Shown here piece after piece: positions 40,769 through 48,871 of a stretch of DNA of 64,000 bases. The notes beneath the pieces are model-generated. The model was given only the letters and a program-made list of their open reading frames with translations, was not told the origin of the DNA and ran no database searches. A program made the translations under genes and the position numbers. This DNA comes from Lysobacter sp. (GTDB lineage Bacteria; Pseudomonadota; Gammaproteobacteria; Xanthomonadales; Xanthomonadaceae): contig SSGH01000036.1 of assembly GCA_008015835.1 (NCBI GenBank), positions 37,131 through 101,130 of the forward strand. The letters run 5' to 3'. Position 1 is the first letter of the stretch, and each line of letters opens with the position of its first letter.

Positions 40769-41581
40769 ATGAACGATCTGCGTATCACGCTCGTGCAAGG
40801 CGACACGCGTTGGCACGACCCCGCGGGTAACCGCGACTACTACGGCCATTTGATCGCGGGCTTGGCCGGCGCCACCGATCTGGTGGTCTTGCCCGAAACC
40901 TTCACCAGCGGCTTCTCGAACGACGCCGTCGCGAACGCCGAAACCATGGACGGGCCGACGGTCGCGTGGATTCGAGAGCAGGCGCGCAAGCTCGACGCGG
41001 CGGTGTGCGGCAGCGTGCAGTTGCGCGTCGATGCGGAGGACGGCGCGCCGCGCGTGTTCAATCGGCTGCTGTTCGCCCAGCCCGACGGCGCGCTCGCGCA
41101 TTACGACAAACGCCATCTGTTCCGCTACGCGAACGAGCACCAACGCTACGCCGCGGGCGTCGACCGGCTGACCGTCGAATGGCGCGGCTGGCGCATCTGT
41201 CCGTTGGTGTGCTACGACCTGCGGTTCCCGGTGTTTTCGCGCAATCGCTACGACGTCGAACGCGCGGGTCAGCTCGATTACGACCTGCTGCTGTACGTCG
41301 CCAATTGGCCGTCGGCGCGGGCCTATCCGTGGAAGACGCTGCTGCGCGCGCGCGCGATCGAGAATTTGTGCTACGTGGCCGGTCTCAATCGCGTCGGCGA
41401 CGACGGCAACGGTCTGCACTACGCGGGCGATAGCGCCGTGATCGATTTTCTCGGCCACCCGATCAGCGAATGCACCGACGACACCATGATCGTCACCACC
41501 ACGCTGCGGGCCGAGGAGCTTCAGGCGCATCGTCAGCGATTCCCGGCGATGCTGGACGGCGATCGCTTCGACTTGCGCTGA
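40769..41581 (+). CDS. Carbon-nitrogen hydrolase, omega-amidase (YafV/Nit2 type)
   Basis: 270 residues from the ATG at 40769; an open extension upstream covers the repeats and is not coding. Nitrilase-fold catalytic residues: Glu in VVLPETFTSGFS, Lys in HYDKRHLFRYANEH and Cys in CPLVCYDLRFPVF, with WPSARAYPWKTLLRARAIEN following. This is the YafV/omega-amidase subfamily that hydrolyses 2-oxoglutaramate and similar alpha-keto amides. It pairs with the YbdL-type transaminase just upstream in methionine salvage. Confidence 0.92.
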   Translation: MNDLRITLVQGDTRWHDPAGNRDYYGHLIAGLAGATDLVVLPETFTSGFSNDAVANAETMDGPTVAWIREQARKLDAAVCGSVQLRVDAEDGAPRVFNRLLFAQPDGALAHYDKRHLFRYANEHQRYAAGVDRLTVEWRGWRICPLVCYDLRFPVFSRNRYDVERAGQLDYDLLLYVANWPSARAYPWKTLLRARAIENLCYVAGLNRVGDDGNGLHYAGDSAVIDFLGHPISECTDDTMIVTTTLRAEELQAHRQRFPAMLDGDRFDLR

Positions 41582-41727
41582 CGCCGGCCTTCCCCGGTCA
41601 TGCCCGGCGTCGGGGCGTGGGCGGTCAAAACGCTTGCGTATGGTCGTTCGGCGGGATTATGGTCGGGCGACGGGGGAATTCGTGACGCGTGCCGCATCCT
41701 GCGGCAAGCCCACCCAGGAGGGGATGC

Positions 41728-42720
41728 ATGAATAAGCACTTCGTGTTCGCCGTATTGCTGGCGTCGGTGCCGCTGTCGGTTTCGGCGCGGAATTTGACGC
41801 CCGAACAGCAGGCCGCGTTATGCAAGATCCAGTCCACCGTGCAGGACCTGAAGGCCTCGGTGAGCAATAGCAGCGGCGGCGTGATCGTGACGTGGAAACG
41901 CACGAATCCCGGCGGTCTGCTGCAATATCGCCTGCCGCCGCGGTCGTACCCGGTGGAAACCCGCATCGCGATCGATGCGGACGCGAAGGAAAAAGGCCGC
42001 GTCATTCCCGCGGAATGGTTCCAGAGCTTGTCGACGCCGGACGCGCCGCGTTGGCAGTACTACAACGTCGGCCCGGGTACGCACACGTTCAGCGTGGCGC
42101 AGAAGGACGAATGCGGCAACTGGGACGTCGCCGAAGTCGTGCTGGAGAACGGCCGGCCGATCGGCGGCGGCGCCAGCGGCGGCAATCGGCCGAGCGAAGA
42201 GACCGAAATCGCGATCACCGCGGAGGAAGCCGAAGATCTCTCGCCTTCCGCCAACCTCAGCCGCTATGCGCAGTGCATGTTCGGGCGGGTCGATCAGGCG
42301 AAAGCGGCGGTGTCGGTGATTCGTCGCACGACGAAGCAATTCGTCATCAAGTTTTTGACCAGCCCGCTGAAAATCGCCAAGCATCCGTATTGCTTGATCG
42401 AAGCGACCGGCGGCCTGGATATTCCGCCCGACCCGGACGAAGGCATCATGCGCTGCTATCCGCAGATGGGCGACTACGGGCAATGCCCGGACGGATGGGA
42501 AGAGTTCTATAAATCCGAAGACGGCGCCGAAGCGCTCGATCGGATGGGGCCCGGCCCGGCGCCGACGGGCGAAGGCCGCGACGATCAGGCGCGTTTGAGC
42601 TGCTTGGCCGTGATCTACAACAAATATCAGCAGTATTCGCGCAATCTCGATCTGGCGTTCGACGACAACGATCTGATCAATCAAGGCTGCAACAAAGCGG
42701 TGCCGGCGGGCAGCCGCTAA
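41728..42720 (+). CDS. Exported protein of unknown function
   Basis: 330 residues from ATG 41728, which follows an excellent AGGAGGGG site. A signal peptide (HFVFAVLLASVPLSVSARN) is cleaved after Ser-x-Ala. The mature protein has a beta-rich first half (VIVTWKRTNPGGLLQYRLPP, YYNVGPGTHTFSVAQKDECG), then an acidic linker and a Cys-containing helical half (LSRYAQCMFGRVDQAKAAVS, HPYCLIEATGGLD, RCYPQMGDYGQCPDGW). Seven or eight Cys in the mature part suggest disulfides outside the cytoplasm. I do not recognise the family. A terminator follows, so it is monocistronic. Confidence 0.75.
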   Translation: MNKHFVFAVLLASVPLSVSARNLTPEQQAALCKIQSTVQDLKASVSNSSGGVIVTWKRTNPGGLLQYRLPPRSYPVETRIAIDADAKEKGRVIPAEWFQSLSTPDAPRWQYYNVGPGTHTFSVAQKDECGNWDVAEVVLENGRPIGGGASGGNRPSEETEIAITAEEAEDLSPSANLSRYAQCMFGRVDQAKAAVSVIRRTTKQFVIKFLTSPLKIAKHPYCLIEATGGLDIPPDPDEGIMRCYPQMGDYGQCPDGWEEFYKSEDGAEALDRMGPGPAPTGEGRDDQARLSCLAVIYNKYQQYSRNLDLAFDDNDLINQGCNKAVPAGSR

Positions 42721-42749
42721 GCGTTCGCTCGCGCGACGACTGTGACTCT

Positions 42750-42780
42750 CGAACGCCGACTCCGATCGCGTCGGCGTTCG
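42750..42780 (+). terminator. Probable intrinsic terminator
   Basis: An 11-bp perfect stem CGAACGCCGAC / GTCGGCGTTCG with a 9-base loop, followed by TTTAAG, 30 bases after the exported-protein gene. The T-tract is short. Confidence 0.65.
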
Positions 42781-42825
42781 TTTAAGACCTCGGCTAAACG
42801 TTCGCCTCCACCTTCACCGGTGCGC

Positions 42826-43509
42826 TCACCAACGTTGACCGGCGAACAGGTCGGCGAGATTCGCGGCGGTTCGGCAATCCAGCGCCCCGCCGCGCCAGTC
42901 GGGCGCCGCCTCGAAACGCAAGCGGCGATAGCTCCACAAGCGCATCTCGCCGTCTTTCAGCATCCAGGCGTGCGGCGATGGGCCGTGGTCGAAGTCGGCC
43001 AAAAACGCGTTGCGCGCGCGCAGCGACGCCATCAAGGTTCTTTCGCCATGGCACTGCGGCTGCGCCTGCAGAATTTCGTGCTGCATCAACGCCCAGCGCA
43101 GGCTTTCCGCCGACAGCGTCGGCACCCAGATCGCGAGCGCCAACAGCGCGAGCGTGCGCGCCAACAACGGCACTTCGGCGGCGACGGCTCTCGCCAGCGG
43201 CCACAGCGTTCCGGCCGCGACGAGCGCCAGCGCCCCGCACAGCGCCGCGAACACGGGCGCGCCTTGGATCGCGTCGTAGGCGGCGATGCTCGCCATCGGC
43301 GGAACGGCCACGTACACCACCGCAGTCAACAGCCCGAAAATCGGCGCGAGCGATGCGGCGACGATCGCGTGCGCGCACAGCAGGAATGCGAGCACGCGCA
43401 ACGCATGCCGCCAGAACGCGCGTTGCCGGATCGTCTGCTGCCAAAAGGTGCGAAAACGCCACGGATCGCGCGGCAGGGCGTCGATGCGCGCATTCATCCG
43501 AGCATTCAT
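42826..43509 (-). CDS. Integral membrane protein, unknown function
   Basis: 227 residues from the ATG at 43509, which overlaps the stop of the flavoprotein gene as ATGA, so the two are cotranslated. The N-terminal half has four hydrophobic helices (VLAFLLCAHAIVAASLAPIF, LLTAVVYVAVPPMASIAAY, AALCGALALVAAGTLWPLA, TLALLALAIWV). The C-terminal half is soluble and includes HEILQAQPQCHGERTLMASL and WMLKDGEMRLWSYRRLRFEA. No family is recognised. Its fixed coupling suggests a partner role for the oxidoreductase. Confidence 0.7.
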   Translation of the reverse strand: MNARMNARIDALPRDPWRFRTFWQQTIRQRAFWRHALRVLAFLLCAHAIVAASLAPIFGLLTAVVYVAVPPMASIAAYDAIQGAPVFAALCGALALVAAGTLWPLARAVAAEVPLLARTLALLALAIWVPTLSAESLRWALMQHEILQAQPQCHGERTLMASLRARNAFLADFDHGPSPHAWMLKDGEMRLWSYRRLRFEAAPDWRGGALDCRTAANLADLFAGQRW

Positions 43510-44606
43510 GCGCGCGCGCCTCGCCCGAAGTACACGCGCTCGGCCGCCCAGCGCATCGGCGCGGTGCCGAGCATCAGGTCGAACGGCCAATCCATCTGGA
43601 AGCGATCGAACGCCCAGCGCAGCGCGCGTTTGACACGATAGCGCGGCGCCGCGCGTTCGGCGATCGCGGCGGGCGAGGGGCCGCCGTCGCGCAGATGCCG
43701 CGCCACCGCTTCGCCGACGCGCCAGCCGTGCTGCCACGCCGAATGGATGCCGCCCGCGGTGACCGGCGAGACGATGCCGGCCGCGTCGCCGGTGAGGATC
43801 ACGCCGGGGCCGGCCAGAGGCTCGACCGGTCCGCCGCAGGGGATCAAACCGGCGCGCACCGCGCTGGGCGCGAGATTCGACGGGATACCGAGCGTGCGGC
43901 CCACGCGTGCGCGCAGCGTTTCGATATCCGGCATGCCTGTGCGCGACGCGCGATGCCGGAACGCGAGCCCGAACTGCACGCCGGTGGGGTTCTGCGTGGC
44001 CCAACCGATGTAGCCCGGCGCCAATTCGCGGCTCACGAAGCAGTGCAGCGCCTCGGGGTCGGCGAGCTGCAGCCCTTCGAACTCGTGCTCGACGCCGTAT
44101 AGAAAATCGCGCACGCGGCCGAGCCCCGCGCGCTGCGCGACGCGCGATTTCGCGCCGTCCGCGCCGACCAGCCACGGCGTGCGGCCGATGCCGGGTAGCC
44201 GCCAACGCCCGTGTTCGTAGTCGGCGTCGGTGAAGGGCTGCATCAGACGCAGATCGACGCCCTGCGCGACCATCTCGTCGGCCAGCCAACGCATCAGATT
44301 CGGCGTGTCGGTGGTGAGGAAGTAGTAATCCGGCACGCGCAGATCCAGATCGCGCAGATTCGGCGCGTACAGCCGCACGCGGTCGATGCGACGCGTCAGC
44401 GCCTCCGGCGCACGGCTCAGCCACGTGCGCTCGGCGGCTTCCTTCACCACGATGCCGGTGGTGTGCAGCTTCAGACCGGGGTCGCGCTTGCGCTCCAGCA
44501 CGCACACTCGCAGCCCGTACTGCGCGGCGGCGATGGCGCACGCGGCGCCAGCGAAACTGGCCCCGACGATCACCAGATCGAATTCGCGTTCGAGTTGCGC
44601 GGCCAT
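43506..44606 (-). CDS. FAD-dependent oxidoreductase, geranylgeranyl reductase-like
   Basis: 366 residues. The dinucleotide-binding start is FDLVIVGASFAGAACAIAAA, followed by RVCVLERKRDPG. A WLVGADGAKSRVAQRAGLG segment is the DG motif of group A flavoprotein monooxygenases, and VILTGDAAGIVSPVTAGGIH is the GD motif typical of geranylgeranyl reductase-like enzymes. Such enzymes reduce isoprenoid double bonds or hydroxylate aromatics; the substrate here is unknown. It is coupled with the downstream membrane protein gene. Cytoplasmic or membrane-associated. Confidence 0.85.
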   Translation of the reverse strand: MAAQLEREFDLVIVGASFAGAACAIAAAQYGLRVCVLERKRDPGLKLHTTGIVVKEAAERTWLSRAPEALTRRIDRVRLYAPNLRDLDLRVPDYYFLTTDTPNLMRWLADEMVAQGVDLRLMQPFTDADYEHGRWRLPGIGRTPWLVGADGAKSRVAQRAGLGRVRDFLYGVEHEFEGLQLADPEALHCFVSRELAPGYIGWATQNPTGVQFGLAFRHRASRTGMPDIETLRARVGRTLGIPSNLAPSAVRAGLIPCGGPVEPLAGPGVILTGDAAGIVSPVTAGGIHSAWQHGWRVGEAVARHLRDGGPSPAAIAERAAPRYRVKRALRWAFDRFQMDWPFDLMLGTAPMRWAAERVYFGRGARA

Positions 44607-44684
44607 GACGGCTCCGTATGGTTCGACGGAGCCAGTGTCGCGGGGTTGTGCGGGTGGAGTGTGGCGGCTGTGTGAAGTCGGGGC

Positions 44685-45230
44685 TCACATACTCGGGGGG
44701 ACGCTCATCGGGATCGGTCTACGATGAATGCTGTCGATCCACAAAAAATCGCGCTCGTATTCGACAGCGCAGCCGGTGTACCTAACGGATGTTTCATCCG
44801 ATAGCACGACGTATCGGCAGCCGTCTGGGTTCATGTCTTTGGCGATGAACATGACGTAGTCGGTCGCCTCGAAGCAGACGCCGCTCTTGGTGTCCAATAC
44901 GTCCGGATGTCGATGATCGATAGCGCCTCGAAACGGTGAAATCAGGCACTCTTCGGCGAGAAAATCCTCGACGGCGGTCCAGTGCTTTTCGGCGGAGATG
45001 GAGAGAATGCGAACCTGAAACTTCGCGAGGTGTCGGCGCAACGCTTCTTCTAGCGAGCGGCCCCGTTTCGCGACGAGGCGCGCACTCATTCGATGGTCGT
45101 GAAAATCGCCGTCGAGGGAGGCGATGGCTTGCAGGTATCCGTGCAGGATCATCTCGTAATGAATACGATGGGCTTTGCCCGGACGGTAACGTAGTGCCGC
45201 TGGTGTTCTCTTGGGATAGGAAGGGCTCAT
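44685..45230 (-). CDS. Hypothetical protein
   Basis: 181 residues; ATG at 45230 with only a weak upstream purine run. No signal peptide and no membrane helix. The first third is basic (KRTPAALRYRPGKAHRIHYE); the rest is mixed alpha/beta, with WTAVEDFLAEECLISPFRGA, VLDTKSGVCFEATDYVMFIA and CRYVVLSDETSVRYTG. Base composition is somewhat less GC-rich than its neighbours. No family is recognised. It follows the next gene (45288-45983) on the same strand after 57 bases and is probably in the same unit. It could be an accessory or immunity-type protein, but nothing proves that. Confidence 0.6.
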   Translation of the reverse strand: MSPSYPKRTPAALRYRPGKAHRIHYEMILHGYLQAIASLDGDFHDHRMSARLVAKRGRSLEEALRRHLAKFQVRILSISAEKHWTAVEDFLAEECLISPFRGAIDHRHPDVLDTKSGVCFEATDYVMFIAKDMNPDGCRYVVLSDETSVRYTGCAVEYERDFLWIDSIHRRPIPMSVPPSM

Positions 45231-45287
45231 GAAGGCAGGCCGTTGGTCACGGCTTCGGGTGGATCGGATAACGCGGCGATACGCGTT

Positions 45288-45983
45288 TCAAATTCGGAAC
45301 GATATCCGCGTCGTATCGCCGTAGACTCCGAACCCGCAGCGTTTGCCGTACTGCGAGAACGAATACGATGCGATGGCGTGCGGTTCGCGCGGCAAATCGT
45401 CGGGGAGCGGGTGCGCCGCCGGTGTTCGGAACAGGTGGCTGCGAATCAAATAGTCGATTTGTCGGATCGAGAAGTCCTGCGCGCCCGAGGTCCAGATGCG
45501 ATCGATCGAAATCGTCTCGTCGCGGTGCGTGAACGCGCCGACGAACACCGGCTGCCCGGTCCAACTGCGGCAGAAATACAAACGATCGTCGCGAAGATAA
45601 ATGTCCCACTTCTCTTCCATCGTCGATGCTTTGCACAAGGCGCCATCCTCGACCTCGCCGCGGTAGGCGTACGACAGGGCGCATGCGGCTTCCGTCGCGC
45701 CTTCGGGCAGCACGGCCGGATCGTCGATGACGAGCCGTTGGCGTTCCGCGAGAAACGACTCGGCGATGCGCGGGTCGCTCGTGGTGGACAGCATCGATTG
45801 CGTGAAGACTCGGCAATCGAAGCCTTCGATGCCGAATGGGTTGTCCGGGTCGTCGGCCGCGAGCCAACGGCCGAACCGCGTCGAGCCATCGTCTTCGACG
45901 AGCGGACTCGCATTGTGCGGCGGCGTCGAAACGGTCGGTTTCGACGACCGGCGCAAGACTTTGTCGATCAAGGCTTTGATCAC
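45288..45983 (-). CDS. Hypothetical protein with RSWTG motif
   Basis: 231 residues from a GTG at 45983; the start is uncertain because no good ribosome-binding site is visible. No signal peptide. The best-looking conserved block is EKWDIYLRDDRLYFCRSWTG followed by QPVFVGAF and ISIDRIWTSG. I have seen this LYFxRSWTG wording in uncharacterised bacterial proteins but cannot name the family. The C-terminal part (ASYSFSQYGKRCGFGVYGD) is beta-rich. It is probably cotranscribed with the hypothetical gene downstream. Function unknown. Confidence 0.6.
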   Translation of the reverse strand: MIKALIDKVLRRSSKPTVSTPPHNASPLVEDDGSTRFGRWLAADDPDNPFGIEGFDCRVFTQSMLSTTSDPRIAESFLAERQRLVIDDPAVLPEGATEAACALSYAYRGEVEDGALCKASTMEEKWDIYLRDDRLYFCRSWTGQPVFVGAFTHRDETISIDRIWTSGAQDFSIRQIDYLIRSHLFRTPAAHPLPDDLPREPHAIASYSFSQYGKRCGFGVYGDTTRISFRI

Positions 45984-46011
45984 GAGCGCAGCGAATCGTG
46001 TTTAAGCGAGA

Positions 46012-47844
46012 TCAACCGCCCTGAAACCCACCGCCTCGCGGACCGCGAGGGCCGGGGCCACGGCCGCCGGGGCGGGGGCCCGCCGGGCGCGGACCCGCGG
46101 GACGCGGGCCGCCCGGGCCGCGACTCGCCGGTTTCGGGCCGCCGAATTTGTTGCCGCCGGGTTTCGGCCCGCCGAATTTGTTGCCGCCCGGGCCTTGCGG
46201 GCGTGGGCCGCGGGGGCCGCGCGGCGGTTGATCGCCGAAGGGCGTGTAGCCGCCGCCGGCATGATCGGACGGGAAGCTCGGCGCGCCGCCGGGGTGGCCG
46301 TAGGGCCGCGCTGGTCGTGCGGGTTTCGCGCCCTGCGGCGCGGGGCCGCGCGCGCGACGGCCGCCGGGGCCGGCTTGATCGCCGCCGTAACCCGGCTGCG
46401 CATCGCCGCGATAGCCGCCGCCTTGGCCTGGGGCGCCTTGCCCGGCTTGGCTACGGCCGCGGCGTTTGTACGGATGCCCTTGGCCGGCGTAACCGCCGCC
46501 TTGCTGTTCGCCGCCGAACGCGGAGCCTTGGCCGCCCGTCTGGTCGCCGCCGTAGCTGCGCGGCTTGCCGTAACCGGCTTGGCCGCCGGGGCCCTTGGCG
46601 AAGGGTTTCTTGGCGTACGGTTTCTTGGGGCCGCGCGCATCGGCGTTGCGATGGCCGGTCGGGCCGGTGTCGACGCCTTCGGGCACGTACCAGGTGCGGA
46701 ACGCGGCCGGATTGCCGTCGGGCAGCGGCTTCGGGCCTTTCTGCGGGCGTTGTTTGAACGGCTTGTTCTGCGACTGGCGCGCCGCGGCTTCGCCGCTGAC
46801 GGTCAAGTCGCCACGCTTCTTTTTATTGCCGAAACGGCCGCGGTCTTCGCGAACGTGATCGAAACGGCGCAGTTCGCGGCCTTCGTCGGCGGTGTTATGG
46901 CCGTTGACGTAGGCCTGACTGCGGCCTTCGCGGCCGACGTGCACGGTGGATTTCGCGGCTTTGCGCTGACCGATCACCGGCTGCAGCGTCAGCGCCGGCG
47001 GCGGGCCTTCCTCCAGATTCGATTTTTTGCGCAGGGCTTCGACCTGGGCCGGCGGCAGTTCCTGGCTCTGGCCGCGCAGCAGCGGCTGCGGCAGCGTCAC
47101 GTCGCCGTAGCGGATGCGCTTGAGCCGGCTGACTTGGCAGCCCTGCGATTCCCACAGCCGGCGCACTTCGCGATTGCGGCCTTCGCTGAGGGTCACGCGG
47201 AACCAATCGTGGCGGCTGTCGTCGGGCATGTTGGTGCCGCCGATGCGTTCGATGTCGTCGAACTTCGCCGGGCCGTCCTCCAGCGCCACGCCGCGGCGCA
47301 GGCGGTCGACGAGTTTGTCGGACACGTCGTTCTCGCCTTCGGGCGCGCGCACGCGGCACAGATACTCGCGTTCGATCTCGAACGACGGATGCATCATCGC
47401 GTTCGCCAATTCGCCGTCGGTGGTGAGCAGCAGCAGGCCGGTGGTGTTGATGTCGAGGCGGCCGATCGCGATCCAGCGCGCGCCCTTCAGCACCGGCAGC
47501 GCTTCGAAAATGGTGGGGCGGCCTTCGGGATCTTCGCGGGTGGTGACTTCGCCTTCGGGCTTGTTGTAGATCAGCACGCGCGCCGGTTCGGTCAAGGCGC
47601 TGGCGACGAAGGTCTTGCCGTCGATGTCGATGCGGTCGCCGCCTTTGACGCTCATCCCGATTTGCGCGGTTTCGCCGTTGACTTTGACCATGCCGTCGGC
47701 GATGCGCTGTTCCAGCGCGCGGCGCGAACCGAGGCCGGCCTGCGCCAGTACTTTGTGCAGGCGCTCTTCCAAGCGCGCGGCTTCTGCGGGGGCGTCCTTC
47801 TCGCGCTTGAGCGAAAGGGTGCGGGCGGGGTGTTCTTTTTTCAT
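46012..47844 (-). CDS. rluB: 23S rRNA pseudouridine synthase RluB with very long disordered tail
   Basis: 610 residues from the ATG at 47844. An S4 RNA-binding domain (about 26-75; RLHKVLAQAGLGSRRALEQR) and the RsuA-type synthase domain follow, with catalytic Asp131 in IGRLDINTTGLLLL, and EYLCRVR and EGRNREVRRLWESQG further on. RluB modifies U2605 of 23S rRNA. The core ends near residue 290. Some 320 further residues are Lys/Arg- then Gly/Pro/Gln-rich (GGDQTGGQGSAFGGEQQGGG; GGNKFGGPKPGGNKFGGPKP), intrinsically disordered and RNA-binding in character. E. coli RluB has under 300 residues. It is one base from scpB and the last gene of scpA-scpB-rluB. Confidence 0.92.
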   Translation of the reverse strand: MKKEHPARTLSLKREKDAPAEAARLEERLHKVLAQAGLGSRRALEQRIADGMVKVNGETAQIGMSVKGGDRIDIDGKTFVASALTEPARVLIYNKPEGEVTTREDPEGRPTIFEALPVLKGARWIAIGRLDINTTGLLLLTTDGELANAMMHPSFEIEREYLCRVRAPEGENDVSDKLVDRLRRGVALEDGPAKFDDIERIGGTNMPDDSRHDWFRVTLSEGRNREVRRLWESQGCQVSRLKRIRYGDVTLPQPLLRGQSQELPPAQVEALRKKSNLEEGPPPALTLQPVIGQRKAAKSTVHVGREGRSQAYVNGHNTADEGRELRRFDHVREDRGRFGNKKKRGDLTVSGEAAARQSQNKPFKQRPQKGPKPLPDGNPAAFRTWYVPEGVDTGPTGHRNADARGPKKPYAKKPFAKGPGGQAGYGKPRSYGGDQTGGQGSAFGGEQQGGGYAGQGHPYKRRGRSQAGQGAPGQGGGYRGDAQPGYGGDQAGPGGRRARGPAPQGAKPARPARPYGHPGGAPSFPSDHAGGGYTPFGDQPPRGPRGPRPQGPGGNKFGGPKPGGNKFGGPKPASRGPGGPRPAGPRPAGPRPGGRGPGPRGPRGGGFQGG

Positions 47845-47845
47845 A

Positions 47846-48871
47846 TCAGGCTCCGGTGCTGTCGTCGTCGGCGACGAGGGCGGTGTTCGTGGTGTGTTCG
47901 GGGGCGTCGGTCGCGTCGATGTCGTCGCGGCCTTCGTCGGAGGTGTCGTGCTCGGGCGAGGCATCGCTGTCGTGCGAGGCGTCGTCGAGATCGTTGTCGT
48001 GCGTTGTATCGAGGTCGGTGTCGTCGTGGGCGCCGTCGTCATCGTCGCTGGGCGGGTCGTCGCTCATCGCCACGCCGTCGGCGGCGATGGTGTCCGAGGT
48101 GGCCATCGCTTCGGCCAACGCGGCGGCTTTCGTGCCGTCCGGATCGATGCCGCCGAAAGGCAGTTGCGGGTCCAGTTCGCCGAAATCCTTCAATTCGGAC
48201 AGCGGCGGCAATTGGTCCAGGCTTTTCAGGCCGAAATAATCCAGGAAGGTCTTGGTCGTGCCCAGCAATTCCGGGCGGCCCGGGACGTCGCGATGACCCA
48301 CCGAGCGGATCCATTCGCGCTCTTCCAGCGCTTTGATGATGTTGCTGCTGACCGCCACGCCGCGCACTTGCTCGATTTCGCCGCGGGTGATCGGCTGGCG
48401 ATACGCGATGATCGCGAGCGTTTCCAGCGTGGCGCGCGTGTATTTCGTTTGGCGCTCGGTCCACAGCCGGGCGACCCAGGCATGCACATCGGCCTGCACT
48501 TGGAAGCGGTAGCCGGACGCGGTTTCGGCCAACTCGACGCCGCGTTCGGCGCTGCCGTTGCGCAGATCGGTGAGCGCTTGTTCGATGGCGCCGTCCGGCG
48601 CGGGTTCGTCCAGCGTGAACAAACCGCGCAGTTGCGCGATGGTCAGCGGTTGGTTGGCCGCGAGCAGCGCGGCTTCGACGATACGGGTGATGAACTGTTG
48701 ATCCATGGATCGATGGGCCGTTGGGGCTTCGTGGGCCGAGGCCGTCGCGAGATCGGCCTGGGCGTGGTGCGCGGATGCGGGGCGTTCGTGCGCGGGGATG
48801 ATCGTGTCTGCGCCGTTCTCGTCGCCGCGTTCGGCGGAGTCGGGGTCGAGTTTCGTGTCGCTGGGGCTCAT
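47846..48871 (-). CDS. scpB: Segregation and condensation protein B (kleisin-associated winged helix)
   Basis: 341 residues from the ATG at 48871, which overlaps the scpA stop as ATGA. An internal ATG at 48706 (MDQQFITRIVEAALLAANQP) is where most ScpB proteins begin, so the first 55 residues may be untranslated or a natural extension. The two winged-helix domains are evident (LTIAQLRGLF; YTRATLETLAIIAYRQPITR, EIEQVRGVAVSSNIIKALEE, LLGTTKTFLDYFGL). The last ~110 residues are an acidic Asp/His/Ser tail. ScpB joins ScpA and SMC in chromosome condensation. Confidence 0.92.
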   Translation of the reverse strand: MSPSDTKLDPDSAERGDENGADTIIPAHERPASAHHAQADLATASAHEAPTAHRSMDQQFITRIVEAALLAANQPLTIAQLRGLFTLDEPAPDGAIEQALTDLRNGSAERGVELAETASGYRFQVQADVHAWVARLWTERQTKYTRATLETLAIIAYRQPITRGEIEQVRGVAVSSNIIKALEEREWIRSVGHRDVPGRPELLGTTKTFLDYFGLKSLDQLPPLSELKDFGELDPQLPFGGIDPDGTKAAALAEAMATSDTIAADGVAMSDDPPSDDDDGAHDDTDLDTTHDNDLDDASHDSDASPEHDTSDEGRDDIDATDAPEHTTNTALVADDDSTGA

